NCBI GenBank assembly: GCA_018333785.1
Contig: JAGXSU010000004.1
Span: forward strand, 1 to 35,136
Origin: Methylomicrobium sp.
GTDB taxonomy: Bacteria; Pseudomonadota; Gammaproteobacteria; Methylococcales; Methylomonadaceae
Length of the DNA: 35,136 nt
Reading direction: 5' to 3'
In this document: positions 1 through 7,649 of the stretch, one piece after another
How the letters are laid out: every line of letters begins with the position of its first letter
How positions within the stretch are numbered: position 1 is the first letter of the stretch
Translations under genes and position numbers: made by a program
The notes under the pieces: model-generated
What the model saw: only the letters and a program-made list of their open reading frames with translations
Database searches by the model: none
Told to the model about the DNA's origin: nothing

Positions 1-14
1 CTAGGAGAAAAATC

Positions 15-242
15 ATGTTTTACCACGCTATAAAAATTGGGACTAAAGTTCGTCCCTTTTGTGAAGATGCACTTCCTGATGTCACTACTGATTCTATAGG
101 CGAAGTTATTATGTTTAAAGAAATCGGTCGCAACCGGAGAGATTTTTACACCATCATTCGCTGGGATAACGGAACAGAATCTTTCCTGAATGCCAGGTTC
201 TTCTTCAAAGCCGTAACGGTCGTCGAAGAGGTGGTGGTATGA
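15..242 (+). CDS. small hypothetical protein (75 aa)
   Basis: I do not recognise this protein. It is soluble, with no membrane segment or signal peptide, and is moderately rich in aromatic and basic residues. The start is supported by a purine-rich AGGAGAAA a few bases upstream of the ATG. Its stop overlaps the start of the downstream primase in an ATGA arrangement (239-242), so the two are very likely translationally coupled and belong to one operon. That suggests an accessory role in replicon maintenance, but this is inference from position only. The promoter lies outside the window. Confidence 0.65.
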   Translation: MFYHAIKIGTKVRPFCEDALPDVTTDSIGEVIMFKEIGRNRRDFYTIIRWDNGTESFLNARFFFKAVTVVEEVVV

Positions 243-1309
243 ATACATCGACCCTAAAATCGCACCGTGTTAGAGATTCGGCTCGCGGTGATTGGCTGTC
301 TGTTTTGGATGCCCTTGCCCCAGAGTTGCAAATCGCTATTGATAAACCGGGTCGGCACATGGCCTGCCCTGTTCATGGCGGTAAAGATGGCTTCAGGCTT
401 TTTCGTGATGCCAATCTTTCCGGTGGGGGCGTTTGTAATACCTGCGGGTTCAAACCCGATGGGTTTTCATTATTGATGTGGTTAAGAGATTGGAGTTTTC
501 CAGAAGCGTTGTCGGCTGTTGCCAATGAGCTTGGCCTATTAACTGATTCCAATTACAAAAAGCCTGTTGTTAGACGTAAGCCTTTTGATCATTCAAAATC
601 CGTTGTGGATGATGAACAATTGAAAGTAATCTTTCGGAAAATATTGCAGGGATCTAAACCGATCAGTCATGCTAGCTCCAAACCTCTTCGACTTTATTTA
701 CAGTCGCGTGGGTTGGATAGCGCTATCCCGGATTGGCCAGCTATTCGATTTCATCCCAATATGCAGTTCAAGGATGAAGACGGAACCGTCATTGGGCATT
801 TCCCCGCCATGCTGGCATTGGTCGAAAAAGGTAATGAGTTGATTACCATCCATCGAACCTTCCTGACGCAAGAGGGATGCAAAGCCCCGGTCGATTCACC
901 TAAAAAAATCATGCCGGTGCCGTCTAACAAGCTTCTTGCCGGTTCCGCTGTTCGTTTAGGTTGGCCTGGTCGAGTTCTTGGTGTGACTGAGGGCATTGAA
1001 ACGGCTTTTGCTGTTATCGAGGCAACCGGCATGGTCACATGGCCTTTGATCTCTTCCTCGATCATGCCTCAGTTTTCCATTCCTATGGGGGTTGAAAAGC
1101 TGATTATTTGGTCTGATCTAGATCGCTTGTTTGTGGGTTCTTTTGCGGCTCAAAAACTTGCCGAATGTGCTGAAGCCCAAGGTATTGAAGTGGTCATACA
1201 TGAGCCCAAAGGCCCTTTGCCTGCCGATATTAAAAGCATTGATTGGCTGGATGTCTTTAATGAGGTCGGTCCGAATGCTTTTGCGCTTCGGTCTTGTTCT
1301 TCACTATAG
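239..1309 (+). CDS. zinc-ribbon/Toprim DNA primase of mobile-element type
   Basis: Predicted to make RNA primers for replication or transfer of the element. An N-terminal zinc ribbon of the CxxH...CxxC kind is visible (Cys43, His46, Cys66, Cys69), as in phage P4-alpha/plasmid primases. A C-terminal Toprim fold is indicated by the acidic motif VTEGIETA at about residues 248-255 and the WSDLD motif at about 287-291, which would bind the metal ions. At 356 aa it is a stand-alone primase without the helicase domain seen in P4-alpha. The start overlaps the preceding small gene by 4 bases. A GAGGTGG sequence lies just upstream. It is followed 9 bases later by another small gene, so this is a three-gene operon ending at the terminator at 1617-1653. 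The family-level call is firm; assignment to plasmid rather than phage is inferred from the transfer genes at 23-30 kb. Confidence 0.85.
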   Translation: MNTSTLKSHRVRDSARGDWLSVLDALAPELQIAIDKPGRHMACPVHGGKDGFRLFRDANLSGGGVCNTCGFKPDGFSLLMWLRDWSFPEALSAVANELGLLTDSNYKKPVVRRKPFDHSKSVVDDEQLKVIFRKILQGSKPISHASSKPLRLYLQSRGLDSAIPDWPAIRFHPNMQFKDEDGTVIGHFPAMLALVEKGNELITIHRTFLTQEGCKAPVDSPKKIMPVPSNKLLAGSAVRLGWPGRVLGVTEGIETAFAVIEATGMVTWPLISSSIMPQFSIPMGVEKLIIWSDLDRLFVGSFAAQKLAECAEAQGIEVVIHEPKGPLPADIKSIDWLDVFNEVGPNAFALRSCSSL

Positions 1310-1318
1310 GAGGTATTC

Positions 1319-1597
1319 ATGAGTCGGTATGTCTTTAATGCTTATCAGCTGGATACGACTCCTGGCAATCTATCGTCGCCCTTTTCTCCTTCATTGGATT
1401 GGACAGGCGACGATAATGCCTATCTTCTTTGGCTAAGAGAGCGGTTCCGGTCAAGCCCTGAAGTCAGGGAAAGACTTGGCCTTGCGCACAGAGCTAACCG
1501 TCGTGCCGATCAGGAACTTGATATTGTCGGTCCTTACCGCCAGGTTCTTCGCTATGCCATCGATAATTATGGAAAAGCCAAGCAGGTAAGTCTGTGA
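1319..1597 (+). CDS. small hypothetical protein (92 aa)
   Basis: Not recognised. It is a soluble, Arg- and Asp-rich protein with no signal peptide. The start has a perfect AGGAGG ribosome binding site with good spacing (TAGGAGGTATTC before ATG), stronger than that of its upstream neighbours. It follows the primase by 9 bases and is the last gene before a clear factor-independent terminator, so it belongs to the primase operon. A role in replication or copy control is possible from context but nothing in the sequence shows it. Confidence 0.65.
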   Translation: MSRYVFNAYQLDTTPGNLSSPFSPSLDWTGDDNAYLLWLRERFRSSPEVRERLGLAHRANRRADQELDIVGPYRQVLRYAIDNYGKAKQVSL

Positions 1598-1616
1598 ATC
1601 TGCTTTCCTCAACCCA

Positions 1617-1653
1617 AAACCGAACCTGATTCTTTCAGTGTTCGGTTTTTTTT
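1617..1653 (+). terminator. rho-independent terminator of the primase operon
   Basis: The arms AAACCGAAC (1617-1625) and GTTCGGTTT (1640-1648) form a perfect 9-bp stem with a 14-base loop, followed directly by a run of T residues to 1653. It sits 20 bases after the stop of the 92-aa gene. Confidence 0.85.
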
Positions 1654-1773
1654 ACTCAAAATTCTTGAAATCAAAACAAAAGGCACATCAAAAAGCTTGT
1701 CTTTCGATGCGGTGGAAGCCTCATTTTTTCTTTTTAATGCATATAACTTTACCAATCAATTTAGTTTTTGCTT

Positions 1774-2208
1774 ATGAAATCCATGAATCAGATAGTTAAT
1801 ATTTCCAGGCACAACTATTTATTTTTTATCTTTTTTTTGTTCTTTTCAATGCCAAGCAGTTCAGCTCAAACACAGCAATCAGGCACACAATCGCTCAATG
1901 AAAGCAGCTCATCTGAAAACCTTACTAACAATGCTCAGACTCAAATTGAAGAAGCGGCCGAACACTTCGATTCGTTCGCTCTGCTGATGCCACAAGTGTT
2001 GAATTCGAAACTCCAGTCTTTTTTAAAGCACGGTTTCAAAGTGTTTTTACTCGAAGACCCTCAAACAAAGCCTGCTGAAGAGCAGATGATTGACTCTTTG
2101 ATCAAAGGGCTACAAGCATTGGGCAACTCACTCTCAGAGGATTTAGCGAATAACCCTATTCATCAAGACGTTAAGCCAATACCTAAAAAGCCTAATCCTA
2201 AACAGTAA
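1774..2208 (+). CDS. exported protein of unknown function, paralogue of the gene at 3864
   Basis: A 144-aa protein with an N-terminal signal peptide: a hydrophobic stretch rich in Phe and Leu at about residues 15-27, then a likely cleavage site in SSSAQT, so it should act in the periplasm or outside the cell. The mature part has a Ser/Thr/Gln-rich spacer and a conserved block of about 60 residues (from AEHFDSFALLMP to SLIKGLQALGNSL) also present in the protein at 3864-4283. The C-terminus is Pro/Lys-rich. I chose the ATG at 1774; an in-frame TTG at 1768 and a second ATG at 1783 are alternatives, and no good Shine-Dalgarno sequence precedes any of them. The family is unknown to me. The next gene starts 6 bases after the stop. 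Unlike its paralogue it has no riboswitch upstream. Confidence 0.7.
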   Translation: MKSMNQIVNISRHNYLFFIFFLFFSMPSSSAQTQQSGTQSLNESSSSENLTNNAQTQIEEAAEHFDSFALLMPQVLNSKLQSFLKHGFKVFLLEDPQTKPAEEQMIDSLIKGLQALGNSLSEDLANNPIHQDVKPIPKKPNPKQ

Positions 2209-2214
2209 TAGACA

Positions 2215-2781
2215 ATGACACCTGTTGGACACTTGATCACTGCTGCATCAATGGCAACGGCATTCATGCGTGTCAATAGTTTATCCTGGACTCATGGAAT
2301 TGCAGGTCTTCCTGACTTCTTTGTTGTCAATTCATCACTGGCTATGTCCTCTTCCTCTGGGTTGACTTTAATCAGTCTCGGCATGGTTCTCGGCGCCAGA
2401 GGTCCGGATCGTCTTGAGTTTCCTGTTTTTAATCGATTAACCAAGGTCAGACGATCATTAATCCCGCATCGCACATTGACGCATTGGCCTGGCTTTTGGA
2501 TATTGGCTACGGTAATTTCTTGCACTTCTTCATTTTTTGCAATGGATGACATCCTTTTCCAGACGATTGCATGTGTCGCAATCGGATTTTGCAGCGCGTC
2601 ATGGCTTCATTTGATCATGGATATCATGACACCCACAGGGATTCCTTTGCTCACGCCTTTTGGGAAGCGAACAACGCTTAATCTTTACAAAACCGGATCC
2701 TTTGGTGAATGGTTGTATATTTTGGTTTTTTTAATATCCTCTCAGTTGTTAGCAAGCTTGCTTTCCAGTTTTTTCGCGTGA
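2215..2781 (+). CDS. YdjM-like membrane-bound metal-dependent hydrolase (DUF457 family)
   Basis: Integral inner-membrane protein of 188 aa resembling the E. coli YdjM/YfhO-type family (PF04307), annotated as LexA-regulated predicted metal-dependent hydrolases. Family signatures visible here are an N-terminal GHLITAA segment, a central acidic/His motif (ARGPDRLEF), HRTLTHW at about residue 83-89, and a C-terminal H-x5-D motif in LHLIMDIMTPTGIPLLTPF. Several hydrophobic segments suggest four membrane passes. The conserved His and Asp residues are likely metal ligands. The gene follows the exported-protein gene by 6 bases and has no recognisable Shine-Dalgarno sequence, so it is probably translated by coupling. 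What it does on the element is unknown; relatives are common on plasmids and prophages. Confidence 0.75.
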   Translation: MTPVGHLITAASMATAFMRVNSLSWTHGIAGLPDFFVVNSSLAMSSSSGLTLISLGMVLGARGPDRLEFPVFNRLTKVRRSLIPHRTLTHWPGFWILATVISCTSSFFAMDDILFQTIACVAIGFCSASWLHLIMDIMTPTGIPLLTPFGKRTTLNLYKTGSFGEWLYILVFLISSQLLASLLSSFFA

Positions 2782-2834
2782 AATAGATTAAGCAATTCGT
2801 CATATCGTCATAAATTCATCTGTAGGAATAAATA

Positions 2835-3617
2835 ATGGCTTTGGATACTTTAACTGTTTATGCTGCTTCGAAAACTGAACATTCCGATCATATACTTGTT
2901 CGTGTTTATTGGATGACTGGCAAGAATCGTCGCAAAGCGATCGATGTCTCCTTTCCATTGAGTTGCCATGATTACCTGGCTGCCGCTGAAGCTGTAGCCA
3001 TTCGTTATCTACTTAGCGAGGCGAACATTTTTAATGTCAATCGAACGGGCCTAAACTTAAAGCTTGTCTTTTCAAAAGGCGCAATCAAAAAAATGGCCAA
3101 AAATGCGGCAAACAGAAAGAGCTCCCTCAACAATCGAGATCTTTATGAATACGGCTACCCAATCTATACTCGCTATGCTGAAGCCCAGATAGAGGTGTCA
3201 AAAGATAAATCTTGGTTCCCAATCCAGGAAGAAATTACTGAGGTCCCGGTTGTCAATAGCCAAGAACTTAAAGGCATCGAAAAGATTGATACAGATTCCT
3301 TGGGCGTTATAGCCATAACCCGACATGCCATGGAAAAATATGGTGTGCATTGCGGTACGATCGACATGAACGCAACCTGGAAAAACATCAATCGTCGATT
3401 TAAGTCTGGGAAAATCGAGCAGATTGAATTGCCGTCAAAGGTTTTAGCCCACAAATTGAAAAAATATGGCTCAGCCCCGGAAGTATGGAAGCATCCAGAC
3501 AATCCACTGCATTATGTTTTTTGTAATCGCACTAATCACAAACTCCTTGTGACAGTATTCAAAAAGGATCCTGATGAACTAGTCACATTTAATCCCTCCT
3601 TATATAATAAAATCTGA
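2835..3617 (+). CDS. hypothetical protein (260 aa)
   Basis: Not recognised. The start is supported by TAGGAATAAATA before the ATG. The protein is soluble and basic. The C-terminal third begins with ITRHAMEKYG and continues with a basic helix and LVTVFKKDP; this general arrangement (a His/Glu/Arg helix followed by short strands ending in a hydrophobic strand) recalls small toxin-like or phage-encoded RNase-fold domains such as DUF4258, but that resemblance is weak and should not be used as a function. It lies between the YdjM-like gene and the riboswitch. A short hairpin after the stop (CTACGGT at 3649-3655 with ACCGTAG at 3673-3679) may end its transcript. Confidence 0.6.
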   Translation: MALDTLTVYAASKTEHSDHILVRVYWMTGKNRRKAIDVSFPLSCHDYLAAAEAVAIRYLLSEANIFNVNRTGLNLKLVFSKGAIKKMAKNAANRKSSLNNRDLYEYGYPIYTRYAEAQIEVSKDKSWFPIQEEITEVPVVNSQELKGIEKIDTDSLGVIAITRHAMEKYGVHCGTIDMNATWKNINRRFKSGKIEQIELPSKVLAHKLKKYGSAPEVWKHPDNPLHYVFCNRTNHKLLVTVFKKDPDELVTFNPSLYNKI

Positions 3618-3689
3618 CTAAATTATAGAAATACGATCTCGCTGTTTTCTACGGTTAGCACCCTAGACTATCACCGTAGTTAGGAATTT

Positions 3690-3785
3690 CTGTGACAGAT
3701 AAAGGCAAACCAGTTGTGAGGCTGAGACGCAAAGTCACCGATCCATGGCATTATGTCAGGGGCAGCGGGATTACCAGAGTCGCGT
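3690..3785 (+). promoter_or_regulatory. c-di-GMP-I (GEMM-I) riboswitch aptamer
   Basis: The region contains, in order, the hallmarks of the GEMM-I aptamer: GGCAAACC (3704-3711), GACGCAAAG (3726-3734) followed by ACCG, and a P3 stem region ending in GCAGCGGGATTACC (3762-3775). The outer stem P1 can form between GTGAC (3692-3696) and GTCGC (3779-3783). It lies about 80 bases upstream of the exported-protein gene at 3864 and on the same strand. Binding of cyclic di-GMP is established for this class. A GEMM-Ib (cGAMP) preference cannot be excluded by eye. Confidence 0.9.
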
Positions 3786-3838
3786 GACTACCATAATAAT
3801 AGGCTAGTCCTCCACGATCTATGAATAACCTCAAAGTC

Positions 3839-3861
3839 CCTGTCTCAAAATAGGAGACAGG
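3839..3861 (+). promoter_or_regulatory. hairpin covering the ribosome binding site (riboswitch expression platform)
   Basis: CCTGTCTC (3839-3846) and GAGACAGG (3854-3861) form a perfect 8-bp stem with a 7-base loop. The Shine-Dalgarno sequence TAGGAG (3851-3856) lies partly in the loop and partly in the 3' arm, 7 bases before the ATG at 3864. A translational on/off switch controlled by the upstream aptamer is the simplest reading. A CTAGTCCTCC stretch at 3804-3813 could serve as an alternative anti-ribosome-binding-site strand. Confidence 0.7.
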
Positions 3862-3863
3862 AA

Positions 3864-4283
3864 ATGTTCACTTTAGCAAAAGCAATAATTGCTTCAGGCG
3901 CATTGATTTACGGTGCTGCCAATATCGATCCAGTTACCCCTCCAGAAAACACTGGTTTTTCATCAAAACCAGCTACAACTAAGTTCCTTTTTGCTCCAGA
4001 TCAAAAAGCCCCTGACACTTTTGCTCGTAATGGTAGCGACATTGAAGCCAATGTCGAACAAGGCTCAGAGCACTTCGATGACATTGCGATGCAATTTCCT
4101 GGTGTTTTGGGAAAAAAACTTCAATCTGTCATGAAGCACGGTTCTAAAGCAATCCTCATGGAGGACTCAGAAACCAAAGCTGCCGAAGAAAAAATGATTG
4201 GTTCTTTGGTTCAAGGTCTAAGACATATTGGCGATGCGATGGCCGCAGATATGGTTCGTTCCGCACAAAAGGCTCGCGGCTAG
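3864..4283 (+). CDS. exported protein under c-di-GMP riboswitch control
   Basis: A 139-aa protein with a short N-terminal signal or anchor (MFTLAKAIIASGALIYGAA), a Pro/Thr/Lys-rich linker, and a conserved block (from SEHFDDIAMQFPGVL through KHGSKAILMEDSETKAAEEKM to SLVQGLRHIGDAM) shared with the protein at 1774-2208. The block is rich in charged residues and looks helical. The function of this family is unknown to me. Being controlled by cyclic di-GMP and exported, it could act in attachment, biofilm formation or surface contact during transfer, but this is inference. The start is fixed by the TAGGAG ribosome binding site inside the control hairpin. Confidence 0.75.
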   Translation: MFTLAKAIIASGALIYGAANIDPVTPPENTGFSSKPATTKFLFAPDQKAPDTFARNGSDIEANVEQGSEHFDDIAMQFPGVLGKKLQSVMKHGSKAILMEDSETKAAEEKMIGSLVQGLRHIGDAMAADMVRSAQKARG

Positions 4284-4497
4284 AAATTTGGGCTATTTGC
4301 ATTCTGGGGTTGGAAATCAGAACGATACATGTTTTTTAATCGCGCAGTTTTGTGCAAAACAGGGTTGGATCGTTGATGAGCGAGGTTACTTGTTATGTGC
4401 AATAGTCGGTTGTGCTGTCAATGCTCGTTACCGGCCATCACTTGTCGGTCGGGATGACTATTCAATTTCAACGATTAATACATTCTATAATCCAGTC

Positions 4498-4548
4498 GAA
4501 TGTCCGGTATCCGGCGAGCAAATTGAAATTATCACTGTGTCATAACGA
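4498..4548 (+). repeat. dispersed repeat, partial copy (end segment only)
   Basis: This stretch carries GTCCGGTATCCGGCGAGCAA followed by a tail ending in CACTGTGTCAT. The same end segment recurs at about 4720-4763 and, inverted, at about 22729-22772. Only the end of the unit is recognisable in this copy. Confidence 0.75.
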
Positions 4549-4568
4549 CCCATTTTTGCCACTCGCGC

Positions 4569-4770
4569 TTCTCCAAAGCGGCCATTCAGAGAAATCCAGA
4601 TCCTGCGAGTTGGAGGTCTACAAAGCAGTCATTGGCGACTTCACTGAATCGGGAAAAACCCGCTGGCCGGAGTAACGATCCAATTTCAATAGATAAGGCA
4701 AACCAATGGCCCAGCCGACAGTCCGGTATTCGGCGAGCAAATTGACATTATCACTGAGTCATTACGGCCA
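4569..4770 (+). repeat. dispersed repeat, long copy (left)
   Basis: About 200 bases that match the reverse complement of 22722-22920. The first part (around AGCGGCCATTCAG to GGCGACTTCAC) shows about 10 mismatches in 68 positions by eye, the middle is diverged, and the final GTCCGGTATTCGGCGAGCAA segment is nearly identical. In translation it gives the peptide KAVIGDFTESGKTRWP, matched by KAAIGDLTLSAKTGPS in the other copy, so conceptual proteins in this element are probably spurious. Confidence 0.8.
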
Positions 4771-5232
4771 TTATGTGAAGTTTCTTTTATGAACAACATC
4801 TTGGTTTCGAATAGTTGACGTTAGGAATATAGCAGATTGAGCAAGGCAGCCAGATAAAAAGCTGGTCATAATTTTTGCAAACTGCAGGAGTCGATTTTCT
4901 GTAGTTCGATTCAGAAACTAACCCTCAGTACTACAGATAGCTTTTTCTACTTAAATATTGCTTCCAACAGGGAAACAATCACGCGGAATTTATCCATGAT
5001 GTCGATAAAAAGTGAGAATTCGATACGTCTGATGACATCGACTGGAATAATCGTTGATATTGCTCCTTTTGGGTGCATTTGAAATGCTTGTTTTAAATCA
5101 TGGAAATTATGCAAAGATTGCGTGCGTGGTAGAGGCTTTAAAGCCAGCTTACATCATGGTTGTGCCAAAGCCGCTGCTCATAAAAGGAAACTTCACATTA
5201 TGGCCGTTATGCAAAGCTTTGCATAACGGCCA
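4762..5232. repeat. inverted repeat pair with a 32-bp palindrome (MITE-like)
   Basis: The sequence at about 4762-4794 (CGGCCATTATGTGAAGTTTC core) recurs in reverse complement at about 5179-5212, with few mismatches, so the intervening 400 bases are bounded by imperfect inverted repeats of roughly 33 bases. The right arm runs into a perfect 32-base palindrome at 5201-5232 whose half is TGGCCGTTATGCAAAG. This architecture is typical of a non-autonomous miniature element or of an IS end. No transposase is visible inside. Confidence 0.65.
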
Positions 5233-5517
5233 AATGCGAGCCGCCACGCTATCTGAGTCAGTGACAGCAGTTGAGTCTCGAAAGCAGTCAGTAATTTTAA
5301 TGAACCAAATGGAATTACCAGCCAAAAACGGGTATTCTGAGTTATTGCAGAACTATTTAAAGCGCCTTAACGTTAAGTATAAACGTTTTTTCTCACTGGT
5401 TGATTCAAAGCGACGATAGTGAGGAGGGGATTGATAATTTAGTCTGAGCAGATTTAGGTGTCGGGTATAAAAAGTGCGCACAACATGTCTGCAATTCTCA
5501 ACGGTAGACCGTATCGC

Positions 5518-6402
5518 TTAACGACCTATCGAAATAAAGAAATCTAACAACGTATCATTAATACCCGGCCATTGCGCATGGAGTTTATCGCCTTCGCAAT
5601 ACCAAGTCTTTACGCCATTAGAACAGCCAGAATAAGCCATGCAACCATTTTCAATTTGTTCAGGTATCGGCTCACATTTATTACATGCCGCCCACCAACC
5701 TGAAGACTGCACACCATATTTTGGAAACAAGTGGTCATTCGTGCTGTGCATAATCATGACAGGGATAGGCTCCGGACACTTGCGATCACGTAAATCCTGA
5801 TAATCGATACCGGCGGCACTGGGTGCAATCGCATGGGGGATATGTTTGGTACCTGCCATAAACGCCAGCGCCATCGCGGCAGTCCCACCGTCAGAATGCC
5901 CGGTAAGAAAGATACGCTGTTCGTCAATACACCATTTTTTGGCAATCAAGCCTGGAATAGTACCGAGTTCGATGGTTGAGGTAGGCGATAACTCGGGATG
6001 ATCTGCATAAGCGACTATGAAACCGGCCGTCGTCGCTTTTAGCGTAAGTCCGGTCAGTTTCTCAGTCTTAGCCCGATTTGATTTTGCCGGTGAATAAACC
6101 ATCAGCAATGGATGAGCGATTGTGGGATCATAATTTAACGGCGTGCGTATATTATATTTAATGCCTTCACTTGTTGATTCGCCATTGTCCGCACCTGGAT
6201 CACCCGGGCGTTTACCAACTTCGCAGTGCGCCTGAACTTTATCGCTGGTATAAGACGTGTTGCCCATCTGCGAAAACTCGTCATTATCTTCGCTAAAAAA
6301 GATTAACAGCGTGATCAAGATAGGCAGAAAAAACAGCAAGATAAACACGCTGTTGCGAAAAGTCGAAACGGTTTTAAATTTATCAAAATAGGTTTTAAAC
6401 AT
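5518..6402 (-). CDS. LpqC/PHB-depolymerase-like alpha/beta hydrolase, membrane-anchored
   Basis: A 294-aa esterase-type hydrolase. An N-terminal membrane segment at about residues 18-36 should anchor it in the inner membrane with the catalytic domain in the periplasm. The nucleophile elbow GHSDGG puts the catalytic Ser at 170; Asp223 in the TNDHLFP motif and His275 in LHAQWPG complete the expected triad. The fold and the Cys-rich C-terminal part (Cys240, 243, 254, 260, 269) fit the LpqC/poly(3-hydroxybutyrate) depolymerase-like esterases, a family that includes feruloyl and acetyl xylan esterases. The natural substrate cannot be read from the sequence. It is the last gene of the operon that starts with the EthD-like gene and overlaps the previous gene by 8 bases. 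A PHB-degrading role is unlikely to be distinguishable from a general esterase role here. Confidence 0.75.
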   Translation of the reverse strand: MFKTYFDKFKTVSTFRNSVFILLFFLPILITLLIFFSEDNDEFSQMGNTSYTSDKVQAHCEVGKRPGDPGADNGESTSEGIKYNIRTPLNYDPTIAHPLLMVYSPAKSNRAKTEKLTGLTLKATTAGFIVAYADHPELSPTSTIELGTIPGLIAKKWCIDEQRIFLTGHSDGGTAAMALAFMAGTKHIPHAIAPSAAGIDYQDLRDRKCPEPIPVMIMHSTNDHLFPKYGVQSSGWWAACNKCEPIPEQIENGCMAYSGCSNGVKTWYCEGDKLHAQWPGINDTLLDFFISIGR

Positions 6403-6997
6403 CGGATGGCCCCACTACAGGTTTATTGGCTTCGCGTTTCATTAAATAAAAAACTGCTGCTATAAGGACAAAGATGAATAGCAAATTTATCGGTAAATTG
6501 CCTGAGGATTCCTCTTCGAGACCTACCGAAAACGGTATATGGCTATCAATGCTCTTGTCTTTATGCACAATCGCGACGTGGGCCAGATAATTACCTGCAC
6601 CGAATTTACTGAAATCGACCACGCCATTGACCGTACCGGATTTTATTTTTGTCGGTTCCTTATAGAAAATCCGGGTTCCTTCTGGTTCTTTGGTGACTTC
6701 AAACTCGACAGTTAAATTGCGCAGGCCTTTGCCTTCATAATCGAATACAAGATTAGTCGCTCCTATTTGAGGAATCGACTGGCAATACTCTTTGGTGGTA
6801 AATGTTGGAGTATAGGCAGTAAAGTGTACCCGTTCATGACCCACCAGAATATTGCAGGCATCGACTTCATCATTTGCCCCCCGATGTGCATAAACGACTG
6901 ATGGTAAAGTAATGGTCAATAATCCGAATAGAGCTATAGCGCGGCAAGCATGAGCTATCGTATTGAATAATGCTGGTAACGAAAAATTCTTTTTCAT
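6395..6997 (-). CDS. periplasmic protein with C-terminal membrane anchor, unknown function
   Basis: A 200-aa protein with a signal peptide (about residues 1-37, ending near VVYAHR), a periplasmic beta-rich domain with two Cys residues (in DACNIL and EYCQSI) that may form a disulfide, and a C-terminal membrane helix (NLLFIFVLIAAVFYL) followed by a basic cytoplasmic tail. I chose the ATG at 6997, which has AGAGG 8 bases upstream; an in-frame TTG at 7003 is less likely. The domain with its FSVG ending before the anchor resembles copper- or oxidase-associated periplasmic modules, but I cannot name the family. It overlaps the downstream hydrolase gene by 8 bases and follows the AhpD-like gene by about 60 bases, so it is part of one operon. 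Confidence 0.65.
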   Translation of the reverse strand: MKKNFSLPALFNTIAHACRAIALFGLLTITLPSVVYAHRGANDEVDACNILVGHERVHFTAYTPTFTTKEYCQSIPQIGATNLVFDYEGKGLRNLTVEFEVTKEPEGTRIFYKEPTKIKSGTVNGVVDFSKFGAGNYLAHVAIVHKDKSIDSHIPFSVGLEEESSGNLPINLLFIFVLIAAVFYLMKREANKPVVGPSDV

Positions 6998-7055
6998 CTT
7001 CAAAACCTCTTTTGTATTTTGTTGAAGGCAGAATTATCAATTCATCTTCACTCAT

Positions 7056-7580
7056 TCAACCGATATAGTTAAAAGTAAACAGCATCTTATGAGTATTATT
7101 GATGCCGGATGAATTGGCGAGAATACGTATAGCGGTAACAAAACGGTTCATGCAATTCATGAGGGCGCAGATACAAACGGAATCAAAATACGCATGCTCG
7201 TCCCAACCCGCATCGAAGATGTTTTGAGCGTCTGCAGGGGTAATTTGCTTAGGCGACAGGGTGAGTTTTTTAAGAAAGCAAAGTATCGGTATTAGCTTGT
7301 CATCGATTTTTGCGCTGTTAATAAGCGTTTTTAAAGCTGCAAATACCGATTCGTTAGGACCTGAGGGTAACGAAGCGGCTTTATGGTATTCATAGCTCAG
7401 GCTGCATTGGTTCAAATATGACGTATAAGCAAACAGTAATTGGCGCGTTTCCTTGCTGAAAGGTGAATGATTTCTCATGATTTCTTCCATGATCTTAAAT
7501 AGTAATACCCGGCGATGCGGATATTTTTCCTGCATGTCGGGTAAGGAATTAAGGTCTGGGTTTCGTGTCAGGTATAACAT
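7056..7580 (-). CDS. AhpD/carboxymuconolactone-decarboxylase-like protein lacking the second redox Cys
   Basis: A helical protein of 174 aa in the AhpD-like peroxidase-related family. It is paralogous along its length to the protein at 10690-11250 (shared LPD-QKYP, KKLTL-P-QVT/ITPADA and FFD/YFDSVCIC--NFMNRFV blocks). The usual AhpD motif CxxC-x3-H appears here as Cys59-Ser-Leu-Ser62 with His66 kept, so the second Cys is replaced by Ser and normal disulfide-based peroxidase activity is not expected. I chose the ATG at 7580 because AGGAG precedes it and because it aligns with the start of the paralogue; an in-frame TTG at 7637 would extend it by 19 residues. It lies 69 bases after the EthD-like gene in the same operon. 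Confidence 0.8.
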   Translation of the reverse strand: MLYLTRNPDLNSLPDMQEKYPHRRVLLFKIMEEIMRNHSPFSKETRQLLFAYTSYLNQCSLSYEYHKAASLPSGPNESVFAALKTLINSAKIDDKLIPILCFLKKLTLSPKQITPADAQNIFDAGWDEHAYFDSVCICALMNCMNRFVTAIRILANSSGINNTHKMLFTFNYIG

Positions 7581-7649
7581 CGTAGCTCCTGATGATATTG
7601 GTATAAAATCGGCAATCGGCTCATATATCTTGCCCAATTGCCAGGGGGA

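Larger units (their letters stand above)
4284..5517. other. repeat-rich stretch without a convincing gene
   Basis: Open frames of 87-121 codons occur here (for example 4228-4545, 4412-4675 and 5054-5419), but they lack good ribosome binding sites, have low-complexity or repeat-derived sequence and show no domain I recognise. The stretch is mainly made of dispersed-repeat copies (4498-4548, 4569-4770), an inverted repeat pair and a 32-base palindrome, each listed separately. The frame ending at 5419 has a lysine- and arginine-rich tail and could be the end of a decayed gene. Confidence 0.55.

Noticed and set aside
751-1065. 104-codon antisense frame inside the primase gene
   Set aside because: Shadow of the primase codons; no ribosome binding site or domain.
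4691-4720. A second riboswitch-like GATAAGGCAAACC stretch
   Set aside because: It matches the start of the GEMM aptamer, but no GACGCAAAG or later stem follows; it is part of the dispersed repeat.
5054-5419. 121-codon frame across the palindrome
   Set aside because: It runs through the 32-base palindrome and inverted repeat, lacks a good ribosome binding site and matches no family I know; at most its tail is a gene remnant.
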